The notes below the pieces were generated by a model. It did not search any database. It was given only the letters and a program-made list of their open reading frames with translations, and was not told where the DNA came from. Both the position numbers and the translations under genes were made by a program. DNA of 64,000 bases from Frankiales bacterium (GTDB lineage: Bacteria > Actinomycetota > Actinomycetes > Mycobacteriales > Geodermatophilaceae), in contig JAODNJ010000070.1 of assembly GCA_025465155.1 (NCBI GenBank), positions 22,201 to 86,200 on the forward strand, in the 5' to 3' direction. The first letter of the stretch is position 1. Each line of letters starts with the position of its first letter. Positions 17,825 through 26,904 of the stretch are shown piece after piece.

Positions 17825-19120
17825 TCAGCGCGCCCGACCGGGGCCGGGCCGCTGGGCCCGAGCCGACTGCACATGCTGGTACGCCTCCTGCATGGCCTGG
17901 CTGAGCGCAACCGGCGTCTGCGGGTGATCGAGGACCGTCCGGTTCGCGACCCAGGTCCGCTGCGGAAAACCGACCGTCGCGCGTACACCCGGGTCGGCCA
18001 CCCGGTCGGCGACCGCGAGGGAGAGCAGCCGGGCGTTGTGCAGGGCGCCGGCGACCGGTTGGAGGTCGTCGGCGTGGACGCGGACCAGCCCACCGGATTG
18101 GTAGCCACGCAGGTACGCGGCCACGCGCTCGTCCCGGGGCGGCAGGTCACAGGCATAGGCGATCAGGGCTCCGGTGTCGGCCCAGGATCGAACGGTGCGA
18201 TACAGCAGCTGGCTGGCGAGGGTGGGCAGGTGTTGGGCCCCGGCTGCGACCGATGCGCGCAGGGACGCCGTCCCCGTGGCCGGGTCGGACTCGACAGCGC
18301 TCAGGACGGCATGGAGCCGTCCGGCTGCGGTCACGCCGAAAGGCGTGTGCTCGTGGGGGTGACGACTGCCGTCGTCGTAGGGACGCAGCGCAGCGCGGAC
18401 CGCGCGCCAGGCGTCTCCCGCCCTCGGGCGCTCCGCATCCGGCGCATCGGCCGGCCCGAGGCGCTCCGCCGTGGAGCTGAGCGTCTGGGCGGCGAGCGTG
18501 TAGGCCAGCACCTCCGCGACCGACGGCGGATCGTTCGCTCGAGCGGTCGCGCGGAGAAGGACGCCGACGCTGTCGGGAACTACGAGTGCGGGATCGATTG
18601 ACGTTCCGGCCGCCGGGCCTGGTACGGGGCGGTCGAGGAGTACCGCATCGGCGCGGGTCGGCGGTTGGAGCGCGGCGGCCTGCTGCACGAGGACCGCCTG
18701 GTGCCCGACCTCGGTGAGCCACTCCGCCGCCGGTCCGGGGGGCAGGTGCTCGCCGATGACTTTGACCAGCGGTGTCACCGTTTCGGCGACTGCGGTGGCG
18801 GCTGCCCAGCGGCTGGCCACGGTGGTGTCCGGATGCAGCACGGCGAGGGTGTCGGCGGCGGCGGCCGCGAGCCGACTGAGGGTGCCTTCGGTGGCGGGGG
18901 CGCGAGCGGCCAGCTCGGTGCACGCGGTGGCGAGGGCAGCGACGCGTTGTTCGCGCTGGTCTCCGGCGATCGGGGAGACGCCGTCACGTCGGAGCTGGGT
19001 CAGCGCTCGGCCGACCTGGCCGAGCGCGGTAGCGGCATCGGCACGGACGGCGGGGCTGTCGTCGAGGGCGCGGGCTAGGTCGGCGAGGGCGTCCAGCAGC
19101 TGCCCGAGGGAGGTGGCCAT
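17825..19120 (-). CDS. Hypothetical protein of the conjugation operon
   Basis: I do not recognise this 431-residue protein. It is Ala/Leu-rich and predicted largely helical, with no membrane segment or signal peptide and no nucleotide-binding motif. Its ATG overlaps the preceding stop (ATGA), and the coupling-protein gene follows after 12 bases, so it is translated with them. Possible roles are a cytoplasmic adaptor or DNA-processing accessory factor. It does not show the HUH or three-histidine motifs of relaxases. Confidence 0.8.
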   Translation of the reverse strand: MATSLGQLLDALADLARALDDSPAVRADAATALGQVGRALTQLRRDGVSPIAGDQREQRVAALATACTELAARAPATEGTLSRLAAAAADTLAVLHPDTTVASRWAAATAVAETVTPLVKVIGEHLPPGPAAEWLTEVGHQAVLVQQAAALQPPTRADAVLLDRPVPGPAAGTSIDPALVVPDSVGVLLRATARANDPPSVAEVLAYTLAAQTLSSTAERLGPADAPDAERPRAGDAWRAVRAALRPYDDGSRHPHEHTPFGVTAAGRLHAVLSAVESDPATGTASLRASVAAGAQHLPTLASQLLYRTVRSWADTGALIAYACDLPPRDERVAAYLRGYQSGGLVRVHADDLQPVAGALHNARLLSLAVADRVADPGVRATVGFPQRTWVANRTVLDHPQTPVALSQAMQEAYQHVQSARAQRPGPGRAR

Positions 19121-19431
19121 CAGCGCGGCGCCCGCAGGGCGCGGTGGCCGTGCCGGGCGGCGGCGAGGATGTCGGGCTGCGCGAAGTCGTGAGCGGGCAG
19201 GTTGCCGAGGATGCGCAGCGCCTGCTCGACCAGCCGGTCGGGATCGGCGCTGTCGGCCGTCGCGGGCACGGGGCCGCTGGGCGCCAGCAGACTGGTGGCC
19301 GCGGTGAGGCAGTGCAGCTGTGCTGTGGCGCCTGCCTTCTCGTTGCGGCCGGCGGCGGCGAACAGCGCCGCGGCCTCGGCGCGGGCGGCCATCAGGTCGG
19401 AGTGCTGGCCGTTGTCGGTGGGGGTGGTCAT
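19120..19431 (-). CDS. Small hypothetical protein of the conjugation operon
   Basis: A 103-residue protein starting MTTPTDNGQHSDLMAARAEA, with no recognised family. It is soluble and helical by appearance, without Cys or membrane segments. The start is fixed by a TGATG junction with the upstream membrane-protein gene and an AAGGGAG-type ribosome site about 12 bases ahead. Longer in-frame extensions cross the upstream gene and were rejected. It overlaps the following gene by ATGA. Confidence 0.75.
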   Translation of the reverse strand: MTTPTDNGQHSDLMAARAEAAALFAAAGRNEKAGATAQLHCLTAATSLLAPSGPVPATADSADPDRLVEQALRILGNLPAHDFAQPDILAAARHGHRALRAPR

Positions 19432-20057
19432 CAAGGAAGCTCCCTTATGGTGCGGACAGGTGGGCGACGTCTCCGGGTCGACGGTGCCGGGGACGTCTGC
19501 CGGGAATCGGTGCTCGGGACGGATCTGTGGGCATGACCGCGGATTGCGTCGCCGCCTATGGACAGCAGGCGATAAAGGCGGCCTCGGCTGCCTGCGGACG
19601 GGTAGCGGTCTGGGCGGATCACTGCTCGCCCGGCGCGGAGCTGCCGCAGGCCGAGGGCTTGCTCGGCTTCCCTGCGGGTGGCCATGCCGCCGCGGGCGTC
19701 GCCGGGACGCCGGTACCGAGAAATCAGGACAGCGCTGATGACCGCGGTGATCACCAGGACGAGCTCCACGGCGACGACACACGTGTACACCGGAACGGGG
19801 CCGGCGACCTGGCGCAGTTGGTCCGGCGGCAGACCGCGCCCTGGGTCGCCGTGCAGGAGTCCACCGAGGACGTGGACGATCGTTTCGGTGCCGTACGGCC
19901 ACACCCAGCCCTCGCCCCACAACGCCGAGGCAAGCCCGAGACCGGCCAGGGCCGCCAGCGCGACGGCGATCAGGGCGCCGCCGACCGCGGCGGCGGCCAG
20001 TTCCCATCCCCGGCTGATCGGCTGGGGATCGCGGCGACGCTGGGGGGGCGTCGTCAT
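19431..20057 (-). CDS. Two-helix membrane protein of the conjugation operon
   Basis: This 208-residue protein has membrane segments near residues 21-46 (AAAAVGGALIAVALAALAGLGLA) and 90-112 (VYTCVVAVELVLVITAVISAVLI). A basic cytoplasmic tail follows, with GMATRREAEQALGLRQLRAGRAVIRPD. That tail motif resembles the region after the second membrane helix of some actinobacterial TraG-type coupling proteins. As the coupling protein here lacks its own helices, this gene may encode its detached membrane anchor. That is inference from order and topology. Confidence 0.8.
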   Translation of the reverse strand: MTTPPQRRRDPQPISRGWELAAAAVGGALIAVALAALAGLGLASALWGEGWVWPYGTETIVHVLGGLLHGDPGRGLPPDQLRQVAGPVPVYTCVVAVELVLVITAVISAVLISRYRRPGDARGGMATRREAEQALGLRQLRAGRAVIRPDRYPSAGSRGRLYRLLSIGGDAIRGHAHRSVPSTDSRQTSPAPSTRRRRPPVRTIRELP

Positions 20058-20111
20058 GCGCCGACCGTGGGTCGGTGGTCGAGGTCGCTGTGCACGGATT
20101 CGCCTCGCTGT

Positions 20112-21257
20112 TCATCCGATGTGGCGGACGGCGACGATCTGGCCCTGCCAGCGGGTGGCCTCGGTCAGCTCGACCGGGATACCGGTCATCGGCGCCTGGA
20201 TGAGGTAGAGGTGGCGGCCGTCGGATGCGTAGACGTAGCCGGCGACCAGGCCGACGTGGCCGGGCCTGGCGGCGGTGCCGTCCGCACCGGGGATCATGAC
20301 CAGGTCGCCGGCGACGGCCTGGGACAGGTTGGTCGGAGAGGGGACGCCGGAGGCTGTCTGGGCGGCCGCCTGGTGCGGCAGGGCGACGCCGGCCGCGGCC
20401 CAGGCGGCCATGGTCAGCCCGGAGCAGTCGAAGGCGTCGGGTCCGGCGGCGGCCCAGACGTAGGGCTTGCCGAGCTGGGCGAGGGCGTACAGCACCGCGG
20501 CGGTGCCCTGTGGCGACCCGTTGATGACGAGCCCGGCGGGGACGGTGGTGGTGCCGGCGACGTTGCTGCCGTACTGCCCAACGATGTTTCCGGCCGGGAT
20601 GGCTCCGCCGGCGCCGGCGCAGATCGCCGGCCCGGCGTCGAGTGCGGACCTCGCGTCCGCGCCCGTACCCACGGGAGACGAGCCGGTGAGGATCCGTGGT
20701 GTTGCGGCGGCGGGCCAGAACTGGCCGACCAACTGCTGGGCGAGCGTGACGTTGGGCTGCACCCGCTCCGGATAGCCGGACCGCTGGACGGCGTCAGAGG
20801 CCTCGCCGATGGGAATGGTGTCCCAGTCCGGTACCGCGGTGAGCCGGTCGAGGAAGGCGCTGGTGGCCCGGACCGGGTCGATGGCGACCGCCTCGGTGTA
20901 GATGGAGACGCGCTGCTGGAACAGGCCCTCGGAGTCGTGGTCCGTCTGCACGGCGGAGTTGCGCAGCCTCGACTCGGTGTAGGCGGTGGCCGCGGCGATG
21001 ACCGCGGCGCGGACAGGTAGCTGCCGCCTCGCGGTGACCGTGACGATGGTGCGGGCGGAGCCCATCTGGTCGGCGTCCAGCGAGACCCTGCCGACGGTCT
21101 GGCCGGTGCCGCCGGCGCCGCAGGTGGGGTCGAAGGTCGTGTCGTTGCTCGCTGCCCCGCCAAGCAGCAAAAGGACAGCGCACAGCGCAAGCAGGGGCAG
21201 CGCGAGGACACCAGCGACCGCCGGTGTCGCCATCCGCGCGGCGTCCGATCCGGCCAT
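20112..21257 (-). CDS. NlpC/P60 peptidoglycan hydrolase of the transfer system
   Basis: This 381-residue protein has an N-terminal membrane or signal segment (about 12-35), a central helical domain with TAYTESRLRNSAVQTDHDSEGLFQQR resembling a transglycosylase fold, and a C-terminal NlpC/P60 domain. The catalytic Cys is Cys278 in DAFDCSGLT and the His is His334 in RPGHVGLV. Such two-domain enzymes open the cell wall for conjugative channels in Gram-positive bacteria. It follows the VirB4-like ATPase by 3 bases. Confidence 0.93.
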   Translation of the reverse strand: MAGSDAARMATPAVAGVLALPLLALCAVLLLLGGAASNDTTFDPTCGAGGTGQTVGRVSLDADQMGSARTIVTVTARRQLPVRAAVIAAATAYTESRLRNSAVQTDHDSEGLFQQRVSIYTEAVAIDPVRATSAFLDRLTAVPDWDTIPIGEASDAVQRSGYPERVQPNVTLAQQLVGQFWPAAATPRILTGSSPVGTGADARSALDAGPAICAGAGGAIPAGNIVGQYGSNVAGTTTVPAGLVINGSPQGTAAVLYALAQLGKPYVWAAAGPDAFDCSGLTMAAWAAAGVALPHQAAAQTASGVPSPTNLSQAVAGDLVMIPGADGTAARPGHVGLVAGYVYASDGRHLYLIQAPMTGIPVELTEATRWQGQIVAVRHIG

Positions 21258-21260
21258 CGC

Positions 21261-22781
21261 CTACGCCACCTCCGCGCCGTTGGCGGCGATGGCGTCGTTC
21301 GTGTCGGTCAGGGCGACGTCGATGGAGGTGCGGACGGTCTGCACCTTCGCGACGTGGTTGCCGACCAGCCACAGCGCCCGTCCCTTGGCTGACGCGGCCC
21401 AGTCGGTGACGATGCGCTCGGCCATCGGGTTGAGCCCGAGCAGGTCGGAGAGCTCGTCGCTGATCTGGTCGTCCTGGCCCAGCAGCACCTTGGTGGCGCA
21501 CAGATGCAGCAGGTCCTTGGCGATCGCCACGGCCTGGCTGCCGGCGTCGCCGACGGTGAGCATGTCCGACGGCTTGTGCGCGACGACGATCTGGATGCAG
21601 CCGTCATTGCGGGACAGCCGCAGGTCGGCGTCCAGGGACTTGACCGCGTCGGCGCCCAGTCGCATCTGCTTCCAGCACTCGTCGCGGATGACGATGCGCA
21701 GATCGCCCGGTTCGGCCAGCTGGGTCATCGCCCGGCCCCACGAGTTCAGGCAGGTCAGGGCCACGCCGACGGCCTCGTCGCCGAGCGGATCGAGTCGAGA
21801 CAGCGACAGGGACTGGATAGGCGCGCGCCAGTCCACCGCGACGGTGGTGGGCGCGTCGAACAGGCCCGCCAGGTGCCCGGTGACCAGCGCTCCCAGTGCG
21901 TCGCGCACCGGTCGGGTCTCGTCGAGGAAGGCTTGGCTCGTCGCGTAGCGGCAGGAGTCCACGAGCTCGGCCGTGGGGGCGCGCAGGGCCTGCCACAGCT
22001 GCGGAATGGTGATCTCGCGCATCCGGTCGGCGCCGGCCGTGTAGCCGGTCAGGTCGCGGATAACCTGGCCGACGGCGGTCTCGGCCGTCGGCCCGAACGG
22101 CACGTGCTGAGAGCCGACCAGACCTCGGATGAGCAGCAGCCAGCGGGAGAACACCATCGCCGCGCGGCGTTGCGCCTCCGCGCGGGGCAGCCCGGTCCAG
22201 TCGTTGCCCAGCGGGCCGAAATCCAGCGGATTGATCCGCGCGGGCAGGCCGTGGCCCACCGCATGGGGCGGGACTCCCAGCGCGCGGCACAGCGGCTCGT
22301 ACTCGTCCTTGACATCCCCGAGGATCAGCGTGCGGTAGCCGTAGGCCATCTGCCGCAGGGCGAACATCTTGACGGTGCCGGACTTCCCGCGCCCCGGCGC
22401 CCCGAACAGGATCATGTTGGGGTTGGTGACGCCGGCGATTCCTCCCAGCGTCCAGCCGATGGGATCGACGGAGAACGCGCCGCCGGAGAGGTAGTCGATG
22501 CCCAGCAGCGCACCGGTGGCCGGCAGCCCGTCGCCGGCGATCAGCGGCCACACTCCCCCGGCCTGTTCCGACGTCATCCGGTAGACCGCCAGCGGCGCGG
22601 GCACCGGGCACCAGCCCGCCGCCTGTCCGGTCCGGCCGCCGCGGCCCACCAGAAAGGGAAACGGGTCGGCGTCCTGCGGCCGCATCGGAGGCCGGGCTAG
22701 CGGCGGCAGCTGGTGGCCGAAGTCGGCGACCAGCTGCGCCACTCCCCTCCCCCGCTGGCGCCCGGCGCGTCGGCGGATCAC
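21261..22781 (-). CDS. VirB4/TraE-like conjugation ATPase
   Basis: This 506-residue ATPase would power channel assembly or substrate transfer. Walker A is GAPGRGKS at 127-134 and the Walker B-like strand is LRIVIRDE at 361-368. LILGDVKDEYEPLCRALG follows the P-loop domain as in VirB4/HerA proteins. The GTG start (VIRRRAGRQRGRG) makes a GTGA overlap with the upstream SCO6880-like gene; a longer open frame runs through that gene and is an artefact. The two proteins probably work as a pair. Confidence 0.93.
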   Translation of the reverse strand: MIRRRAGRQRGRGVAQLVADFGHQLPPLARPPMRPQDADPFPFLVGRGGRTGQAAGWCPVPAPLAVYRMTSEQAGGVWPLIAGDGLPATGALLGIDYLSGGAFSVDPIGWTLGGIAGVTNPNMILFGAPGRGKSGTVKMFALRQMAYGYRTLILGDVKDEYEPLCRALGVPPHAVGHGLPARINPLDFGPLGNDWTGLPRAEAQRRAAMVFSRWLLLIRGLVGSQHVPFGPTAETAVGQVIRDLTGYTAGADRMREITIPQLWQALRAPTAELVDSCRYATSQAFLDETRPVRDALGALVTGHLAGLFDAPTTVAVDWRAPIQSLSLSRLDPLGDEAVGVALTCLNSWGRAMTQLAEPGDLRIVIRDECWKQMRLGADAVKSLDADLRLSRNDGCIQIVVAHKPSDMLTVGDAGSQAVAIAKDLLHLCATKVLLGQDDQISDELSDLLGLNPMAERIVTDWAASAKGRALWLVGNHVAKVQTVRTSIDVALTDTNDAIAANGAEVA

Positions 22782-24307
22782 CGCGCGCCTCGGCGTCGCG
22801 GCAGACCGACCCCGAGCGGAATGCAGGCCGCGGCGAAGCCGGAGTCCTGGGCCAGGTCCAGCCGCAGCGGCTTGAAGCCGCTGCCGGTGATGCTGGCCTC
22901 CAGCCGGCGGCCATAGTCGGTGATCGACCACGTCCCGGGCACGGTGACCGCTGCGGCGATGCCGACGCGGACCAGCGTGTTTCCTTCGGCGAGCTGGACA
23001 TCCTGGCCCTCGACGCGGGCAGCGTCGCGGCGGTGGGACGCGCGGACCTTGAACCCGCCGCGGCGCCGGATCTCGGTGGCCAGCTCCGAGCTCATCGACT
23101 CGTTGCCCACCAGGCGGTCGGCCTTCGCAGCGTTGATTGGCTCGAAGAACACCGTGGCGCACCGCCGCTCCCCCGCCGTCGTCGGGGTGAGCACCGGCGC
23201 GAGCGCCCCCATGACGGCGCCCTTGTCGGGCAGCAGGACGGTGCAGGTGACCGAGTGCCAGGCGTCGTGGACGTAGTGGCGGCGCTCCGGCTCGGGGCCG
23301 ACGGTGGGCCCGGCGGCGGCCATCGGCAGGGCCGCGGCGACGCGTGGGTCCCGGCTCGCGGCGAGTGCGGCGGCCATCAGCCCGGCCCGGTCGCCGGGCG
23401 CGAACCCGGTGCGGATGGCGGCCGCCAGACCGGGAGAGTCCAGCCAGGTCACGTTCGTGCAGCCGACCGGGCCGACCAACCGGGCCTCAATCTCGCTCAT
23501 CACCCCATACAGGACACGGGCGCGACCGTCGATGCCGCCCCCGGCGTCCTTGGCCGCCCGGGCGATCCGCCGCTCCGGGACGACCACGGTCACGAACGCC
23601 TCGTGCCGCACGCCGGCCGAGGTCATTCCCGCGGCGAGCTCGGCGTCGACCGCGAGCGCCAGCGGCGGAGCGGTCCGGCGCAGCTGGGTCTGTTGCCACG
23701 CCGTCCGTTCGGCGCCGTCGTCGGGCAGCGTGCGGATCTGCAGGGCGATGACCGACACCAGCTCGACGGTGGCCGCGCCCTCGAGCAGCTCGGCCAGCCC
23801 GGCGCCCATCCGCGCGCGAGCGGCGGCTTCCGCGAGTCCGATCCCGGGGTGGGTGATCCGGGCGACGACGGCCCAGGTGTGTTCCCGGTGGTCGGCCACG
23901 GTCGCCGGGCGGGTGAGCAGCGGCCCGAACGGTGGGCCGTCGTGCGTCCGGATACCCGACAGCACGCCGGGCAGGTCGGCCTCGCCGAGGTTCTCCGCGG
24001 TGCCGGCGACGGCATTGGACTGCCACTCCGTCCAACCCATGGCGGTTCCCGTCCAGCGACGCACGCAGTCGAGGGCCCAGCGCAATGCCGAGCGGCCGCG
24101 CACCGGGACGGCGACCAGCACGATCAGCACCGCCCACACGGGGGCCCAGCCCAGCGCCAGCAACCACCTGGACGTGCCGGCGGCCAGGAGCATCGGCAGG
24201 CCGCCGAGCCCGATGACCGCCCACGCCCCGCCGCCGAGGCCGAGGAACCAGCCCTGCTTGTCCTTCGACCAGGACCCGTAGCGGACCGGCCCGACCGGGG
24301 CGGTCAC
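22778..24307 (-). CDS. SCO6880-family transfer membrane protein
   Basis: This 509-residue protein has two N-terminal membrane helices (about 23-43 and 48-69) after a PVRYGSWSKDKQGWFLGLG opening. That opening is the hallmark of the SCO6880-type proteins that accompany VirB4 in actinobacterial integrative elements. The long soluble remainder includes a conserved-looking YVHDAWHSVTCTVLLPDKGAVMG segment. It may serve as the membrane-bound N-terminal half of a split VirB3/VirB4 unit. GTG start overlaps the upstream stop. Confidence 0.9.
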   Translation of the reverse strand: MTAPVGPVRYGSWSKDKQGWFLGLGGGAWAVIGLGGLPMLLAAGTSRWLLALGWAPVWAVLIVLVAVPVRGRSALRWALDCVRRWTGTAMGWTEWQSNAVAGTAENLGEADLPGVLSGIRTHDGPPFGPLLTRPATVADHREHTWAVVARITHPGIGLAEAAARARMGAGLAELLEGAATVELVSVIALQIRTLPDDGAERTAWQQTQLRRTAPPLALAVDAELAAGMTSAGVRHEAFVTVVVPERRIARAAKDAGGGIDGRARVLYGVMSEIEARLVGPVGCTNVTWLDSPGLAAAIRTGFAPGDRAGLMAAALAASRDPRVAAALPMAAAGPTVGPEPERRHYVHDAWHSVTCTVLLPDKGAVMGALAPVLTPTTAGERRCATVFFEPINAAKADRLVGNESMSSELATEIRRRGGFKVRASHRRDAARVEGQDVQLAEGNTLVRVGIAAAVTVPGTWSITDYGRRLEASITGSGFKPLRLDLAQDSGFAAACIPLGVGLPRRRGAR

Positions 24308-25767
24308 AGCGCCACCGCCGCAGCCGTCTCAGCAGCCGCGGCGCCGTCCGCACCCTCACGGGCCCAGCCCGCCAGGCCACCGCTCGAAGCCGGTGGGGTG
24401 GGCAGCGGTGGCCCGTTCGGCAATCCTCCGTCGGTCGGCGGGGAGCCGGTCGGCGGAGTGGGTGGTGCGCCGCCCCAGTCGGCTTCCGAGCCGCCGGCCG
24501 AGCCACCGTCACCGGAGGCGTGGCCGGGACGGCGGTTGGTGCCGCTCGACGACCGGCTGCCGCGCGTGTCGGTCAGGGGCATGCCGTAGCCGGGGTGGCC
24601 TACGCCGGCCGCGCCAAGCACGTCCGTTCCGATGCTGAGCGCCCGGTGGGCCAGCGAGGCGGCCACGCCGGTGCCGGTGCCCACCGCAGCGCCGACCGGA
24701 CCGAGCATCGCGACCAGCCGGAAGGCAGATTGCGCCTCGGCTGCGGCTTCCCCGCCGGACCGCCCGTCGCCGCCGCTGTGCGCCGCGGCACCGCTGCCGA
24801 CCGACTGCTTGCCGCCGCCGGACAGAACGCCGGACAGACCGCCCGCGTCGGTCCACGACTGGCGCAGCGCCGTACCGGAGGCGGTGCCCGGCTCCACGAA
24901 CGCCAGCAGCCGGAACAGCACCAGCGGGCAGATCGAGCCGATCGCGATCATGACCGCACCAACGACCGCCATCCCCGCCGCCTGGGCGGTGGAGTCACCG
25001 TTCCCGGCGACCACACCGGCGGAGAGCTTGACGCCGATGCCGAGCACCAGCGCCGCAGTCGGCGAGATGAGCAGGCAGGAGATGAACCAGCGCAGGCTCG
25101 TCCAGAACCACGTCCTGGTGCTGTCACTGACCAGCCCACCGGCGGAGATCGGTGTCGTGGCGGCCAGGATGATCAGCGCCGCCTCCCGGACGAACATGAT
25201 CACCAGGTAGAAGAAGGAGGCGGGGATGAGCAGGAGCAGCGACGAGAGGCCCAGGACGGTGGCCACCGTCGTGTCGACCACCTCGCGGGGCCAGGAGCTG
25301 CTGGGGTCGAACGCCGACAGGCTGTCGACGTTCAGCATCGCCTGCAGAATCCCGCGCGACAGCCCCGCCGCGGCGGAGATCAGGGCGCCGGCCACCCCCA
25401 GGTAGCCGGCCCAGACCAACCCGAACTGGCCCACGCCGAGCAGCACCCGGCCCAGCGACTGTCCGTCGCGGCGAATCAGCGCCACGGTGAGCTGGACGAA
25501 GATCATGGTTCCCGCGACCGAGGCGCCGATCCACAGCGTCGTCGGCAGCACCGCGCCCATCGGTCCCTGAGCGGACAGGTCCGGAGTGGTGAACGCGTCG
25601 ACGACCTTGAAAGCCAGAGTGAGCAGCCACAGCCCGGCGGACCAGAGGGCGATCATCGCCGCTTTCCAGGCGTCCGCGACGGCCGCGGACGCGGCGTCCC
25701 CCAGCCAGCTGATCGGGTTGAGGTCGATCATCGGCAGCAGACCGCCACCGGCCAGTGGGTCAGCCAT
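24304..25767 (-). CDS. VirB6/TrbL-like polytopic membrane protein
   Basis: This 487-residue protein has about six to eight membrane segments in the first 310 residues, including LWIGASVAGTMIFVQLTVALI and FFYLVIMFVREAALIILAATTPI. A Gly/Pro/Ser-rich tail (about 390-470) follows. The layout of a polytopic core and a long disordered tail is that of VirB6/TrbL channel proteins. The REAAL...ATTPISAGG region resembles TrbL-type proteins of Gram-positive systems. It overlaps the upstream gene by 8 bases. Confidence 0.88.
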   Translation of the reverse strand: MADPLAGGGLLPMIDLNPISWLGDAASAAVADAWKAAMIALWSAGLWLLTLAFKVVDAFTTPDLSAQGPMGAVLPTTLWIGASVAGTMIFVQLTVALIRRDGQSLGRVLLGVGQFGLVWAGYLGVAGALISAAAGLSRGILQAMLNVDSLSAFDPSSSWPREVVDTTVATVLGLSSLLLLIPASFFYLVIMFVREAALIILAATTPISAGGLVSDSTRTWFWTSLRWFISCLLISPTAALVLGIGVKLSAGVVAGNGDSTAQAAGMAVVGAVMIAIGSICPLVLFRLLAFVEPGTASGTALRQSWTDAGGLSGVLSGGGKQSVGSGAAAHSGGDGRSGGEAAAEAQSAFRLVAMLGPVGAAVGTGTGVAASLAHRALSIGTDVLGAAGVGHPGYGMPLTDTRGSRSSSGTNRRPGHASGDGGSAGGSEADWGGAPPTPPTGSPPTDGGLPNGPPLPTPPASSGGLAGWAREGADGAAAAETAAAVAL

Positions 25768-26614
25768 GACGGAGATCCCGGTAACCGACGCTGAGCGCGA
25801 GATCGGTGTCGGGCCACACCGACGGCGGCTGTGCCGGTTCCTCGCCCGGCCCGATCATCCAGCGGTCGAGGTGCCAGACCATGCGCTGGCAGTCGGCGGC
25901 CGCCCCGCGAGCGGTCTGCTGCAGGGTCACGTCGAGCTCGAAATCCACGCACGGGACGACGAAGTCCGGCCCGACGCTGCCCTTGATCTGCCCCATGAGC
26001 GGCGTGAGGACGGCGGCGAGCTGCGGGGATCCACCGCCGGACAGGCCGGTGGCGTTCAGCAGCGTGCTCATCGCCCGGACCCCGGACCAGCTGCTGGTCG
26101 TCGGGCCGCCCGGCAGCGCCCAGGCGGCGATCACGGCCCCGGCGCCGGACAGCGAGCCGGACTGCAATGCGGTCTGGTCGATTGCCGCCAGCTGCGCCAT
26201 CGCCCCCTCGGGCGTGTGTGGAAAACCGGCCGGCACTCCCGCCGGCCCGGTGTCGGTCGCCGGCGGCAGCACGATCGGCGGGCCCGGATCGCGGTCCGAG
26301 ACCGGGGCGGGATGGGAAGCGGACTCCGGCACGACCGGCATCGACCGGGCGGCCAACGCATCCTGGGCGTCGGCGGTGACACGCGGGCCGGTCTCGGCGG
26401 GCGCCGCCGGCGGGCCGGCGGCGGTCCCTATCGAGCCGCCGGCGTTGCTGGCGTCGGCGCCGTCCTGAGTCGTGTTGAGCGCGTGAGCCGCGGCCAGCAC
26501 CAGGCCTGCGATCAGGACGGCAACCGTCAGCACAGCCATGGCCAGGAGAGCGAGGATCTTTCGTCGCGACCACTGCGGGCTGCGCGGCTCTCGGCCGCCT
26601 CGGCGGGGCGCCAT
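25760..26614 (-). CDS. Membrane-anchored extracytoplasmic transfer protein
   Basis: This 284-residue protein has a basic N-terminus, one membrane helix (about 19-45, KILALLAMAVLTVAVLIAGLVLA), a linker rich in Ala/Pro/Gly, and an outside domain with two cysteines (VPCVDFELDV and AADCQRMVWHL) that could pair. The topology is that of VirB8/TcpC-type or secreted scaffold proteins, but I see no specific family signature. The ATG joins the upstream stop as TGATG. Confidence 0.82.
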   Translation of the reverse strand: MAPRRGGREPRSPQWSRRKILALLAMAVLTVAVLIAGLVLAAAHALNTTQDGADASNAGGSIGTAAGPPAAPAETGPRVTADAQDALAARSMPVVPESASHPAPVSDRDPGPPIVLPPATDTGPAGVPAGFPHTPEGAMAQLAAIDQTALQSGSLSGAGAVIAAWALPGGPTTSSWSGVRAMSTLLNATGLSGGGSPQLAAVLTPLMGQIKGSVGPDFVVPCVDFELDVTLQQTARGAAADCQRMVWHLDRWMIGPGEEPAQPPSVWPDTDLALSVGYRDLRHG

Positions 26615-26904
26615 CAGCAGCCGGACCCGACGATCGACTGGACGATCACGTATCCGACGACGTAGAGGATCGCGCCGACCAGGCAGATCAGGATGCCGTC
26701 CATGCCGAGCCGGGCACCGCGGGGATGGTGGGTGACCCGGCCCCAGATCAGCATGCCGACGCTGGCGAAGAAGCAGATGCCCAGGATGGCCAGGACGCCC
26801 CACTTCACCCAGGACTGGATCTCGTCGGCGTAGACCTGCACCCCGGGCGGTGCGGCCGGACAGACGGCGGCCGCCGTCAGGGTGTCCGCGAGCAGGGCGG
26901 TCAT
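26614..26904 (-). CDS. Small two-helix membrane protein, VirB2/TrbC pilin-like
   Basis: This 96-residue protein has a short N-terminal segment (MTALLADTLTAAAVCPAAPP) and two membrane helices (about 34-54 and 70-92) joined by a basic loop THHPRGARLG. Size, topology and position in a T4SS operon match VirB2/TrbC-type pilins or VirB3-like proteins. There is no clear signal-peptidase site, so the pilin role is tentative. The ATG overlaps the upstream ParA-like stop (ATGA). Confidence 0.82.
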   Translation of the reverse strand: MTALLADTLTAAAVCPAAPPGVQVYADEIQSWVKWGVLAILGICFFASVGMLIWGRVTHHPRGARLGMDGILICLVGAILYVVGYVIVQSIVGSGC

